Origin: Streptomyces antnestii
GTDB taxonomy: Bacteria; Actinomycetota; Actinomycetes; Streptomycetales; Streptomycetaceae
Reading direction: 5' to 3'
DNA: 64,000 bases
NCBI RefSeq assembly: GCF_004005495.1
Contig: NZ_RZYA01000003.1
Location: 372,001-436,000 of the forward strand
Shown here: positions 27,162 through 34,453 of the stretch, in pieces
Layout: every line of letters begins with the position of its first letter
Position numbering within the stretch: the stretch's first letter is position 1
Made by a program: the position numbers and the translations under genes
The notes under the pieces: generated by a model
Seen by the model: only the letters and a program-made list of their open reading frames with translations
Databases searched by the model: none
What the model was told of the DNA's origin: nothing

Positions 27162-27583
27162 CGTGACCGTCTGGAGTCAAGGGGTGGGAGATAGTGCTTG
27201 AGAAGGTGCACGGCTATGCGATCCCAATTCTGGTGTTCGGGATTCCCGTGCTGGCGGGAGCGCTGCTCTTCATTTGGCGCGAGCAGGGTCTCCGTAGCCG
27301 GGGCGTGACTGTCCGCGCGAAATGCGTGGACAAGTCGAAGACCGACAAGGGTGAGTGGAGACTGAGACTTCTTTATGAAGTCGACGGCATGCAATATCAG
27401 CGCGAAAGCCTGCCCTACAAGGTTGCGCCCGTCGGTGTGGGGCAGCGGCTGGACGTGATATACGACTCGAAGGATCCAGGCTATTCGGAGGTGGCTGATC
27501 AGCGAACCAGCGGTATAGCGGCGCGAATTGTCGGCAGTATCGCACTGCTGTCGATCGTTTTGGCCGTGCTGTCTCTTCTCTGA
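27162..27583. repeat. Duplicated segment, copy 1
   Basis: About 420 bases, from CGTGACCGTCTGGAGTCAA through the end of the small membrane protein gene, recur nearly identically at 35472-35893 (offset 8310). The duplication includes ~32 bases of leader with the ribosome site. Confidence 0.95.
27194..27583 (+). CDS. DUF3592-like membrane protein (cargo gene in the tail operon)
   Basis: 129 residues with a membrane helix at each end (AIPILVFGIPVLAGALLFIW and IVGSIALLSIVLAVLSLL) around a beta domain (YEVDGMQYQRESLPYKVAP, LDVIYDSKDPGYSEV) typical of DUF3592 proteins. GTG start after GGGGTGGGAG. It is transcribed against the tail operon and separates the chaperone genes from the tape-measure region, like a phage 'moron'. 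Base composition is lower in G/C than its neighbours. A near-identical copy lies at 35504-35893 (about 7 residue differences). Confidence 0.8.
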   Translation: MLEKVHGYAIPILVFGIPVLAGALLFIWREQGLRSRGVTVRAKCVDKSKTDKGEWRLRLLYEVDGMQYQRESLPYKVAPVGVGQRLDVIYDSKDPGYSEVADQRTSGIAARIVGSIALLSIVLAVLSLL

Positions 27584-27594
27584 CACCTGGAGCG

Positions 27595-28286
27595 TCAGAT
27601 GAAGAACTTGACCAACCGTTCCGCGCTGGGCATCGGCTCGGAGGCCGGGCCGGCGTCCGTCGCCGGCGGGTCGGCCTCCGCGCCGGGGCGGGGTATCGGC
27701 TGAGGCGGATCGAGGGGATTCGAGTCCTCGTCCCGGTTGACCGTGGCGAACATCCAGTTCGCCTCGGCCAGTTGATCGACCACTGCGGCCAGCAGATGGT
27801 CCGTGGTCGCCCACTCCGCGGCCTCACCGTGCAGAGAGTGAGCGAGGGCACTGTCTCGCGGCAGATGCCGCAGCAGCACCGCGAGCCGCCGCGACGACAG
27901 TCGCCCGCGATACCAGTCCAGCAGGTCCACGCCGTAGTGGCGCAGCAGATCAGCCTCGAGGGCCTCGGCGTGCTCTTCGGCGAGTGCGTCGAGGCTCAGT
28001 CTTCCCCCAGGCCGAGCCCGGTCTCCGTGCCGTAGGCCTCCAGGATGGCGGCGATGTCCTGCATGGTGACGTCGTGCCGCTCGAAGCGGGCGAACTGAGC
28101 GTCTCCGAGCAGCAGCTGGAGAAGCCCGTCGACGTCGTTGTCGTCGAGGGCGCGCAGCTTGCGGGCCATGCTGCGGCCGAACTCGGTCGGCAGCTCGAAG
28201 GTGTCGTCGTCGAGCTGGAAGGTCCAGGCGCGGCCGAGTGCTTCGAGGCGCTGGGCGCGGGCGGCGTTGACGTTGAATCCGGCCAT
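27595..28286 (-). CDS. Tail assembly chaperone GT (product of -1 frameshift)
   Basis: The frame of gene G (27996-28286) stops at 27996, but the -1 frame, open from well upstream and lacking any start codon near the junction, continues to TGA at 27595-27597. It encodes LSLDALAEEHAEALEADLLRHYGVDLLDWYRGRLSSRRLAVLLRHL-type helical sequence (shown in part) and a Pro/Ala-rich tail. A slip on GGGGG (28004-28008) two codons before the G stop joins the frames into a ~230-residue product. This is the standard arrangement of siphophage tail chaperones between the tail tube and tape-measure genes. Confidence 0.75.
27996..28286 (-). CDS. Tail assembly chaperone G
   Basis: 96 residues: MAGFNVNAARAQRLEALGR, then FELPTEFGRSMARKLRAL, ending TGLGLGED. 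Small, acidic and helical, directly after the tail tube gene, as expected of the shorter tail chaperone that coats the tape measure during assembly. ATG start with GGAGC further upstream (weak site). The final codons CTG-GGG-GAA-GAC-TGA contain the probable slippery site for the longer GT form. Confidence 0.7.
   Translation of the reverse strand: MAGFNVNAARAQRLEALGRAWTFQLDDDTFELPTEFGRSMARKLRALDDNDVDGLLQLLLGDAQFARFERHDVTMQDIAAILEAYGTETGLGLGED
28003..28010 (-). other. Probable -1 ribosomal frameshift (slippery) site
   Basis: On the minus strand CTG-GGG-GAA, five consecutive G's. A Gly tRNA on GGG can slip one base back onto GGG, after which GGA-AGA-CTG is read. The A-site codon pairing is imperfect after the slip, so slippage of the P-site tRNA is the likeliest mechanism. 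Confidence 0.6.
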
Positions 28287-28333
28287 GAGGTGCTCCGATC
28301 GAGGGAGTTGGGGGGAAACGGGGGACGACCGAA

Positions 28334-28362
28334 GCCCGGCGCGCATGGGGTGCGCGCCGGGC
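28334..28362 (-). terminator. Hairpin after the tail tube gene
   Basis: A perfect 12-bp stem (28334-28345 with 28351-28362), 5-base loop, between the tail tube and chaperone G genes. Phages commonly place an attenuator here so that the abundant tube protein is made in excess. Confidence 0.8.
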
Positions 28363-28385
28363 GGGATGGTGCGGGGCGGTGCCCG

Positions 28386-28988
28386 TTACGCGTACGCGCC
28401 GTCCTTCATCAGCCACGTGGCCAGCGGCTTCGTCGTGTCGTCCTGGGCGAACGCGGTGAAGGTGATGCCGAGCTTCATGGCGCCGGTACGGGTCATCGAG
28501 ATCTCCTCGGTGTCGGTGACCTGGCCGCGCGGGACGATCAGGCGGTAGACGACCGCCGTGCCGTTCTGGACGTCCGTGAACTCGAAGCCCAGCGCCCGCT
28601 CGTCGGCGGCCGGGTTGGTGGTGAGGTCGTACTTGTAGGTGCCGGCCTCGGCCGGGGTCGGCGCCGTCGCCGTGGCGCCGCCGCCCATGAAGAACGGCAG
28701 GGTGTTCTTGTTGAACTGCATCAGCTGGAACTTCAGCGTGAGCTCACGGTCGGAGTAGATGTAGCGCAGCGCGCTCACCGACTGCCAGCCGTCCACCTGG
28801 TCGATCTTGTCCTTCTTGGCGAGCTTGACACCGTCGGTGGAGGTGTAGCCGAGCTCGGTCCACGCAGCGGCCCAGGGCACGCTGGTGTCGGCGGGGGCGG
28901 CGGCCGGAGTGGTGGGGTTGAACGCGGCGACGAGCACCTTGCCGGTACCCGGGACGCGGATCTGCGAGCTGGTGTTGGGAGCAGCCAT
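28386..28988 (-). CDS. Major tail tube protein
   Basis: 200 residues: MAAPNTSSQIRVPGTGKVLVAAF, then WTELGYTSTDGVKL, RELTLKFQLMQFN, GFEFTDVQNGTAVVYRLIVPRG and a C-terminal beta domain. Length, the G-Y-T-S-T-D-G-V feature and position between terminator-like and chaperone genes match the siphophage tail tube (phi-lambda gpV-type) proteins of actinophages. The ATG has AAGGAG upstream. It should assemble as stacked hexamers around the tape measure. Confidence 0.8.
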   Translation of the reverse strand: MAAPNTSSQIRVPGTGKVLVAAFNPTTPAAAPADTSVPWAAAWTELGYTSTDGVKLAKKDKIDQVDGWQSVSALRYIYSDRELTLKFQLMQFNKNTLPFFMGGGATATAPTPAEAGTYKYDLTTNPAADERALGFEFTDVQNGTAVVYRLIVPRGQVTDTEEISMTRTGAMKLGITFTAFAQDDTTKPLATWLMKDGAYA

Positions 28989-29003
28989 GGAACGACTCCT
29001 TCA

Positions 29004-29055
29004 TGAGGTGTGAGGTCCGAGATCTCAGGACTGAGGTGTGAGGTCTGAGGTGTGG
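29004..29055. repeat. Short direct repeats upstream of the tail tube gene
   Basis: TGAGGTGTGAGGTC occurs at 29004-29017 and 29032-29045, with a partial third copy up to 29055, filling the gap between the terminator-like and tube genes. Confidence 0.6.
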
Positions 29056-29061
29056 AACGGG

Positions 29062-29463
29062 TCAGGCCGGCCGGACGGAGAGCTGCAGCCGGGTGAGATA
29101 GCGGTTGCTCGCCGGGCGGTTGTAGTCGGGGTACCAGCGCGGACCCTCCGCCTCCGCCACGTCGGTGACGATCGCCGTTCCGTAGCCGGTGCCCTGGAGT
29201 TCGTGGACACAGGCACGGGCGGCGAGCGAGATCGTGTGGGCCGTCGTCTTGTCGGCGGCGTACACCTCGAGGTCGACGATCGGATGGTCGAGGTAGAGGT
29301 CGTCGATCCACGTGCCGCCGCTACGCGAGACGAGGACGACCTGCTGGGTGCCGTCGAAGCCGCTGGGCGGCCGGTTGTCGACGGTGGTCCCGGCCAGCTC
29401 GGTGCGGGTCTTCAGGAAGTCGACGACGAGGCGTTCGACGTCGGGAAAGTTCAGGACAGACAC
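29062..29463 (-). CDS. Tail terminator / head-tail joining-like protein
   Basis: 133 residues from a GTG with GAAGGGAG upstream: V-S-V-L-N-F-P-D-V-E-R-L-V-V-D-F-L-K-T, then VVLVSRSGGTW, LDHPIVDLEVYA, and SNRYLTRLQLSVRPA. This resembles the tail terminator (gpU-like) proteins that cap the tube and that directly precede the tube gene in many actinophages. It is the first structural gene of the island; nothing like a capsid or connector lies upstream. Confidence 0.6.
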   Translation of the reverse strand: MSVLNFPDVERLVVDFLKTRTELAGTTVDNRPPSGFDGTQQVVLVSRSGGTWIDDLYLDHPIVDLEVYAADKTTAHTISLAARACVHELQGTGYGTAIVTDVAEAEGPRWYPDYNRPASNRYLTRLQLSVRPA

Positions 29464-29764
29464 ATGAACACTCCCTTCGGAGGGTTCGCAAGGATGGAGA
29501 GCGGGAGCGGTACGGGGCCCGGCCGCGACGGCGACGAGGAGGTCCGGGCTCCGTCCGGGCAACACAAAGCGGCAGGACCGTCGCCCCGGATCCGTTCGGT
29601 CCGTGGGCGCAGCTCTGCCGCTGCTTCAACTGTGACGCAGGGGTTCAGATCTCGCAACTCGCCTTCCGGGTAAGGCTGTTGGTGCTCCGACATGCGTGAA
29701 GGCCGTGCCCGCGTGATGCGCGGACACGGCCTTCGGGGGCTCGGTGGTGGCAGTGCCGGCCGGG
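29464..29764. other. Gap at the head side of the tail operon
   Basis: In a complete siphophage this is where head genes would end. A minus-strand frame from an ATG at 29691-29693 (M-S-E-H-Q-Q-P-Y-P-E-G-E) to 29451 is open for 80 codons but has no ribosome site and begins right after a terminator hairpin, so I do not call it a gene. The region presumably contains the tail operon promoter; I cannot identify hexamers with confidence. Confidence 0.4.
29698..29734 (-). terminator. Terminator between regulators and tail genes
   Basis: Stem GAAGGCCGTG/CACGGCCTTC (29698-29707 with 29725-29734) with an inner CCGCG/CGCGG extension. It closes the three-gene regulatory unit at 29765-30836 and separates it from the structural genes. 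Confidence 0.8.
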
Positions 29765-30013
29765 CTAGCCGGCGGACCGGGATGGGGCGGGGGCTGTTCG
29801 CAGATTCACCGCGCGTTCGGCGGCGAACACATCCTCTAGGCGATAGAGCAGGGCGCGTCCCTGCTGTCCGGCCGAGGCCAGGTGGCCGCGCTGCACCCAC
29901 TTACGGATGGTGGCGGGGGTGACGCCGGTCTCGGCCGCGGCGAGGTCGCCGGTGATGAGCGGGCCGGAGGGGGCGACGGAGGTGAGGGGGGTGGTGGTCG
30001 GAGAGCAGGTCAC
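29765..30013 (-). CDS. Small MerR/excisionase-type helix-turn-helix protein
   Basis: 82 residues from a GTG overlapping the upstream stop (GTGA). The core ITGDLAAAETGVTPATIRKWVQRG is a helix-turn-helix of the MerR/Xis kind, followed by a short wing (LLYRLEDVFAAE). In actinophages such proteins act as excisionases or local regulators; without an integrase here, a regulatory role is more likely. Confidence 0.7.
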   Translation of the reverse strand: MTCSPTTTPLTSVAPSGPLITGDLAAAETGVTPATIRKWVQRGHLASAGQQGRALLYRLEDVFAAERAVNLRTAPAPSRSAG

Positions 30014-30549
30014 GACGCGTCCTCCAGGATGTGGCGGCAGGCGGGGTTGATGCACATCACGACCGCCCGTTCCGGCAGTGCCCGCAGCGAGACGGAGTCG
30101 CACGCGGGGCAGCGTCCGGCGATGCGTACGAGCTGCTCGGGCTCGCCCAGCGCCCGCCCGCAGCGCTCCGCCATGCGGCGGGACTCCGATGCCACGTGGG
30201 CGGCCAGGTCCGGGAGGTGGGTGATGCGGTCTACGAGCGATGCGATGCGCCGCAGGCGTACGGGGACGGGGGCGGGCCGTGCAGGCCGCAGCCCGAGCCG
30301 TTCGCGTACGGCCTCCTCCAGCTCCACCACCCCGTCGGTGACGTCGCGAAGGGTGTCGGAGACGAAGAGCCGGACGGGTGCGGTGCCACCGGTGGGGGCG
30401 CCCCCGCGTCGCTCGCCCAGGGCGCGGCCCGTAGAGGGGGCCAACTCCTCGATCAGTAAAGGAAATCGATCAGCGAGGCTGCGGAGCCAGACGGCGGCAG
30501 CTGCGGAGGAGGTCTCGACATCCGCCACTTCCGGGATGCGGCTGCTCAT
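30010..30549 (-). CDS. Zinc-ribbon phage regulatory protein
   Basis: 179 residues. The N-terminal two thirds are helical (VWLRSLADRFPLLIEEL, LRRIASLVDRITHLPDLAAHVASESRRMAERCG) and the C-terminus carries a zinc ribbon with C-P-A-C and C-I-N-P-A-C. Similar proteins occur next to small HTH genes in Streptomyces prophages. ATG start overlapping the WhiB stop in ATGA, with GGAGGGCGG upstream, so all three genes are translationally coupled. Confidence 0.65.
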   Translation of the reverse strand: MSSRIPEVADVETSSAAAAVWLRSLADRFPLLIEELAPSTGRALGERRGGAPTGGTAPVRLFVSDTLRDVTDGVVELEEAVRERLGLRPARPAPVPVRLRRIASLVDRITHLPDLAAHVASESRRMAERCGRALGEPEQLVRIAGRCPACDSVSLRALPERAVVMCINPACRHILEDAS

Positions 30550-30836
30550 AGTTCCGCCCTCCCGTCGACGACCGCGCGCCCATTGCGCCACAGCCGCCCT
30601 CCACTCACCCCGTCGAACCAGGTGCGCGCGGGATCGACCACGGTCTCGCACTCCTCCCGTATCGGGCAGTGATTGCAGGCTCGCAACGCCGGTTCCGCTT
30701 CGGAGGGGCTCCGGGTGAACACGGATCGTTGAGGGAGATGGGCGCAGGCGGCTGCCCTGCGCCAGTCGAGCTGATCGTCGGAATCAAGGAAACCCAAGGT
30801 CAAAGCGGCAGTGAAAGAAGTCGTCAGACCGGACAC
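30546..30836 (-). CDS. WhiB-like iron-sulfur transcription factor (phage-type)
   Basis: 96 residues from GTG. The four cluster cysteines fit the family: one in AAACAHL, then C-N-H-C-P-I-R-E-E-C preceded by ALRA, followed by the Wbl G-V-S-G-G motif (GVSGGRLWRNGR). Wbl proteins bind [4Fe-4S] and usually partner with the principal sigma factor. The GTG has GGGGAGG upstream; an ATG at 30855-30857 would add seven residues without a ribosome site. It heads the regulatory operon of the island. Confidence 0.82.
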   Translation of the reverse strand: MSGLTTSFTAALTLGFLDSDDQLDWRRAAACAHLPQRSVFTRSPSEAEPALRACNHCPIREECETVVDPARTWFDGVSGGRLWRNGRAVVDGRAEL

Positions 30837-31076
30837 GTGCAGCGCCTCCCCACGCATGGGAATATGTGTTCGACAATTGCGAACGCGCGCTCAGCGTCGC
30901 ATGGTGCGAGCGCGAGCGCAAGCGAATGAAGTGCCTGCTGTGACGTGTGGGGATTGGCTCAACGGCCGGGCCCGGCAAGAAAGTTGGGTGAATCTCCACA
31001 ACTGCGCGCGAGCGCGCACACCTTTGGTGCGCGCGCGATCGGTACGCTGTCCCCGCGACGAGGGGAGAGCGACCAC
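30837..31076. promoter_or_regulatory. Divergent control region of the tail island
   Basis: The 240-base gap between the WhiB operon (minus) and the HTH repressor-like gene (plus). It contains GTTCG-N7-CGAAC at 30868-30884 and a near-perfect GC-rich inverted repeat around CACACCTTTGGTG (31012-31036), plus alternating GCGC runs. These are plausible operators for the divergent HTH protein. Confidence 0.45.
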
Positions 31077-31556
31077 ATGGGCACGAGCTCGTGGGCCAAT
31101 GCCCACAACGACCAGAGCTACCGCGACGAGGGGGCGCGCAGCCGTCCCAAGGGGGCCGACGGACTGGAGGAGTTCGCGTCCTGGATCGAGGGTCTGCTGC
31201 GCAGGCGGGGCTACGACATCGACAGTCCGCGCGGGGGCGGGAAGTCGAAGCTCGCGGACGACGCGGGAGTTCACCGCGCCGCCGTCAGCCGCCTGTTGCA
31301 GCGCCAGAGCATGCCGGATCTGGAGACGATGCGACGCCTGGCCGGCGTGCTCGACGTCCCGCTGCGCGACATGCTGATCCGCTCAGGACGGGTTTCGGAG
31401 GACGACCTGCCGGTTACCGGAGCGCACGAAGGGAAAAGGGGAGCAGAGGACCAGCGCCTCAGTCCGGAGGAGGCCGCGCGGAGGATGGGTGTGCCGCCAG
31501 AGCTGCTGGAGACCTTTGTCAAGGTCGCGAAGCAGTTTCTGCCGGACGGCGATTGA
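31077..31556 (+). CDS. XRE-type repressor-like protein of the tail island
   Basis: 159 residues. The HTH is central (SKLADDAGVHRAAVSRLLQRQSMPDLETMRRLAGVLDVPLRDMLIRSG), preceded by a helix (LEEFASWIEGLLRRRGYD) and followed by a C-terminal helix (EEAARRMGVPPELLETFVKV). GAGGGGAGAG precedes the ATG. Divergent transcription from the WhiB unit is the layout of a phage repressor and its early operon. It may keep the tail genes silent; target sites are inferred. Confidence 0.75.
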   Translation: MGTSSWANAHNDQSYRDEGARSRPKGADGLEEFASWIEGLLRRRGYDIDSPRGGGKSKLADDAGVHRAAVSRLLQRQSMPDLETMRRLAGVLDVPLRDMLIRSGRVSEDDLPVTGAHEGKRGAEDQRLSPEEAARRMGVPPELLETFVKVAKQFLPDGD

Positions 31557-31598
31557 GGGAACGGTAGCCCTGGGGGTGGGGCGTGAAGGGGTGTGCGT

Positions 31599-32114
31599 AT
31601 GGCGCGCGAGGGGGGTGACTCGGAGGCACTGGCATCTACGCGCAGTGAGTCCGGGGACACGGGGGATGCGGCCGAACAGGGCGACGTATCCCACCTGTTG
31701 GGGGGACTCCTGATCGAACTGGGCCGCAAGGTTCAGGAGGCGGGGGTCGAAGGCATACGCATCCTCACGGCCGACGAGCTCGACGAGGGCCGGCTCGACT
31801 GGTTCCGGGCGGGGTGGGACGAGCATGCGCGGGCGACGGACTCCCCGGCGGACCCGCGCGAGCGGCCGGGCGCGACGGACCACCCACCGACCGAGCCGCC
31901 CATACCCACTCCGGGCCGTCTGCTGCGGTTCCCGGGCCGGGAGGAGGGGGCGGGCGAGGTCTTACGCCCCTCCGGCACGGACACGCATCCGCTCCCGCTG
32001 GTAGGGGCGGGCGAGGCGAACGTCCGAGACCTCATGCCACACCGCCCGCGGCCGGCGCGGGGGCGCCCGCGTGAGGGGGGACGGGAGCACGTACGGGGGT
32101 CTGAGCCGGACTGA
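31599..32114 (+). CDS. Uncharacterised protein downstream of the repressor
   Basis: 171 residues. The first ~85 are acidic and helical (SHLLGGLLIELGRKVQEAGVEGIRILTADELDE); the rest is Pro/Arg/Glu-rich and probably disordered. AAGGGG lies seven bases before the ATG, 42 bases after the repressor gene, so both are probably one transcript. No recognised domain. It may be an accessory factor of the repressor. Confidence 0.6.
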   Translation: MAREGGDSEALASTRSESGDTGDAAEQGDVSHLLGGLLIELGRKVQEAGVEGIRILTADELDEGRLDWFRAGWDEHARATDSPADPRERPGATDHPPTEPPIPTPGRLLRFPGREEGAGEVLRPSGTDTHPLPLVGAGEANVRDLMPHRPRPARGRPREGGREHVRGSEPD

Positions 32115-32205
32115 TGGTGCGGGGGCGTGCCTGGCAACCGGGCCATCCGCATCGGGTGCCGGAGATACGCCGGACCACGTCCCGCCTGACCACGCCGTCG
32201 TCACG

Positions 32206-33306
32206 TCATGTGATCGACGGATCCTGCTCGTCCCGCTCCGTCCACTCGGTGTCCTTGACGACGCAGTCGGCGGTCGCGCTGACCCCGCGCAGCACCCCGG
32301 TCACGAAGGCGGCCACCGCCAGGCCGCAGAGCAGCCAGGCGAGCAGGCCCGGCAGGCCGTCGGTGCCGAGGAGGAGGGCGGGCAGGGATGCGAGGAGGGC
32401 GCCGGCGGCGATGGGGCCGTGGACCGGCAGGCGGAACTTTGCGTTGCGGCGCAGGGGGCGGGCCCGGCGGTCGCGGGTGGTGGGTCGGGGGTCGCGGACG
32501 CTGTGGGTGGCGGTGCGGTAAGTGACTTCGGCAGGGTTCGTCAGGCCCAGGATCGTGGTGCCGTCGCGGTCGGCCACGAATGCCACCGGCTGCATGCTCT
32601 CGATCAGCTTGTAACGGCGTGACCACATCAGCCAGCCCTGGGTACCGCTCAACAGCTCCCCTGCGCGGGCAAGTTCGCTCACTTCTGTCGTCGCGAGCGG
32701 AATCTCGTCACCGCTCGCGTCGTGGAGGAGGAGGCTGTACTCCTGCGTTACGGAGATCTGGCCCGGCCGGTCGCCGCGCTCGCTGTAGCGCAGGAGCAGC
32801 GGACGCCCGACACGTACACGCACCGCATGCACCTCGCCCGCGGCGGCGTCCTCGATCAGAACCCTCACCTTGTCCCGGAAGGCTTTCGGAGATGCCGAGC
32901 GGCGCAGGAACGTGGCGATCTTCAGCGTGCCGAACAGGGTGAGGAAGAAGAGGAAGGAGCCGATGAACGTGCCACCCCTCATGGCGAGCCAGGCCAGGGT
33001 GCACGGGGTGAGTGCGATCAGTACGGCGCCCGTCGCCCGCCCGAAGTCACGTGGAATGGCGGGCAGTTGGGACGGTAAAGCGGGGGGCTCGGCGGGCGGG
33101 GGCGTGTCGGGTGTCGTCAGGCGGGGTGCGGTGAGGCACGCCAGTGCCCAGGCGGCCGTGAGTACGGCGGTCGCGGCCAGCGCCCCGACGATGTCGAGAC
33201 GCGGGACCGAGGTGGTGACAGGTACGTAGACCAGGGCCAGGGAGGTCGCAGCGGTGGCCAGCGCCCCGGTACCCAGGGCACGCGTGAGCAAGGTGGAGCG
33301 TCTCAT
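32206..33306 (-). CDS. Integral membrane protein, function unknown
   Basis: 366 residues. Hydrophobic segments near residues 10-30, 40-60, 95-140 (two) and 300-345 (two) flank a soluble beta domain (VRVLIEDAAAGEVHAVRVRVGRPLLLRYSERG, SVTQEYSLLLHDASGDEIPLATTEVSELA). GAGGAAG precedes the ATG. A soluble-domain phrase F-V-A-D-R-D-G-T-T-I-L-G-L recalls other uncharacterised Streptomyces membrane proteins. Neighbours give no clue beyond being other small membrane proteins. Confidence 0.7.
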   Translation of the reverse strand: MRRSTLLTRALGTGALATAATSLALVYVPVTTSVPRLDIVGALAATAVLTAAWALACLTAPRLTTPDTPPPAEPPALPSQLPAIPRDFGRATGAVLIALTPCTLAWLAMRGGTFIGSFLFFLTLFGTLKIATFLRRSASPKAFRDKVRVLIEDAAAGEVHAVRVRVGRPLLLRYSERGDRPGQISVTQEYSLLLHDASGDEIPLATTEVSELARAGELLSGTQGWLMWSRRYKLIESMQPVAFVADRDGTTILGLTNPAEVTYRTATHSVRDPRPTTRDRRARPLRRNAKFRLPVHGPIAAGALLASLPALLLGTDGLPGLLAWLLCGLAVAAFVTGVLRGVSATADCVVKDTEWTERDEQDPSIT

Positions 33307-33549
33307 GGTGCTTCCTCTGTTCCTTGGGTCCAGCAGGAGTACTCCGTCGGGCCCGGGGAGGGGGGGAAGCACCGGATGGCTGACGGGTTGACGCCTGGTC
33401 AGTGTGCCGGTGGGGTCGGAGCGCGTAAAGGGGATCTGCCTGGCTCGGTGGGGGCGTCTGCTGTGGACCGCCCACGTCGAGCAGGGTTCGGCCTGCCCGC
33501 ATCCGGCCCGTCGACAGCGCTTCGCCCGGCCGGGCGGTCTGGCGGGGCG

Positions 33550-34373
33550 AAGCGGCGCCCTCTAGTTTTTCGATATACCCGTTGAGCCACTTGAATTCCC
33601 TGGTGGCGCCCAGGATGGTAATGCCCTTTTCGTCAATTTGTCGAGCTTCTACTCCGCTGGTGTGCTCAAGTCGGGCTCCAGGTCGTGTACTAGGTGCTAC
33701 GTTGCGCTGCATGGCTGCTGGCAGTGTGCGTGTAATGATTGTGCTCCCCATTAGTCGGGCGTGGTACTTCGAGCCTCGGCGATTCAGTTCAATTGCCCGA
33801 AAGGTCAAGAAGGCCCTCGCGGTGGCTGACAGGGTCGACGGAGGCGGAATCGTAGACGTGGTCTTGTATGGCGTATCGAGCCAACAAAAGGGGTCCGAGT
33901 CGATGGTCGTTCACACGGAAGTGAGCTCAAAAGATCTCGATCAATGGGTGAACGATTGGGCGGTTCGACCGAGCGCGCCACGCGGCTTATTTGGTGATCA
34001 TACTCCTGTAAATAAATTCGAGGAGCATTTTGGGGTCGAGGACGACTATTATGGTCGCGCTCTTCCTGGCCTGATCGTGGACGAGATTCATCGAAGCACG
34101 ATGTCCGCCAAAGGTGATCACTTCGTCATTTTTGGACTCGACTGGGGTCGTGGCCTCAAAGAGCTCGTCCGTGCCGTCATCAAACTGGATAGGCCCGATA
34201 TATTTTGGCAGTTCTTCGGTGACGCCACCGATATCGATCACCATGACTTCTGGGGGCGAGACAACCTCAAGCGGGGAGGAGTGGCGCCAAATATTTGGGC
34301 ACATCTGAACACCTACTGGACCTCAAGGTCGATCACCCGTGGGTTCAGGAAATGGCGGAAAGCACGCGCTTGA
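33550..34373. other. Lower-GC segment of uncertain coding content
   Basis: From about 33555 to 34370 the base composition falls well below that of the rest of the window, with A/T runs such as TAAATAAATT near 34011. Both strands have open frames here, the best being 33711-34373 (+). The 404 bases before it (33307-33710) hold no convincing gene. The segment looks recently acquired or degenerated. Confidence 0.6.
33711..34373 (+). CDS. Hypothetical protein in lower-GC segment
   Basis: 220 codons: MAAGSVRVMIVLPISRAWYF, then KVKKALAVADRVDGGGIVDVVLYGV and VEDDYYGRALPGLIVDEI, which read as natural protein sequence, ending in a basic tail. It contains a rare TTA leucine codon (in G-L-F-G-D), which in Streptomyces would make it depend on the bldA tRNA. 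No good ribosome site is seen. On the opposite strand 33987-34304 is also open with plausible composition, so strand is not certain. Confidence 0.4.
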   Translation: MAAGSVRVMIVLPISRAWYFEPRRFSSIARKVKKALAVADRVDGGGIVDVVLYGVSSQQKGSESMVVHTEVSSKDLDQWVNDWAVRPSAPRGLFGDHTPVNKFEEHFGVEDDYYGRALPGLIVDEIHRSTMSAKGDHFVIFGLDWGRGLKELVRAVIKLDRPDIFWQFFGDATDIDHHDFWGRDNLKRGGVAPNIWAHLNTYWTSRSITRGFRKWRKARA

Positions 34374-34453
34374 AGTCGGTGTCGTCAGCCGGCGCCGAAG
34401 AATTGGGCCAGCATCGGCGTACGCGTGGTGTGCCGTCCGTCTTCCGGGGCGTC

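Noticed and set aside
29451..29693. 80-codon minus-strand frame starting M-S-E-H-Q-Q
   Set aside because: No ribosome site; the start lies at the edge of a terminator hairpin; composition drifts to Ser/Pro/Arg. Kept only as a possible scar.
20289..30013. Contractile injection system (eCIS) or R-type tailocin
   Set aside because: No sheath, baseplate wedge or AAA+ ATPase of the eCIS type; G/GT chaperones with tape measure and Dit point to a flexible tail.
33047..33808. Minus-strand frame overlapping the start of the membrane protein gene
   Set aside because: Starts at TTG, no ribosome site, and its second half is a shifted reading of the well-supported gene 32206-33306.
33987..34304. 105-codon minus-strand frame in the low-GC segment
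   Set aside because: Plausible composition, but shorter than the plus-strand frame and lacking a ribosome site; strand cannot be settled, so only the plus frame is listed with low confidence.
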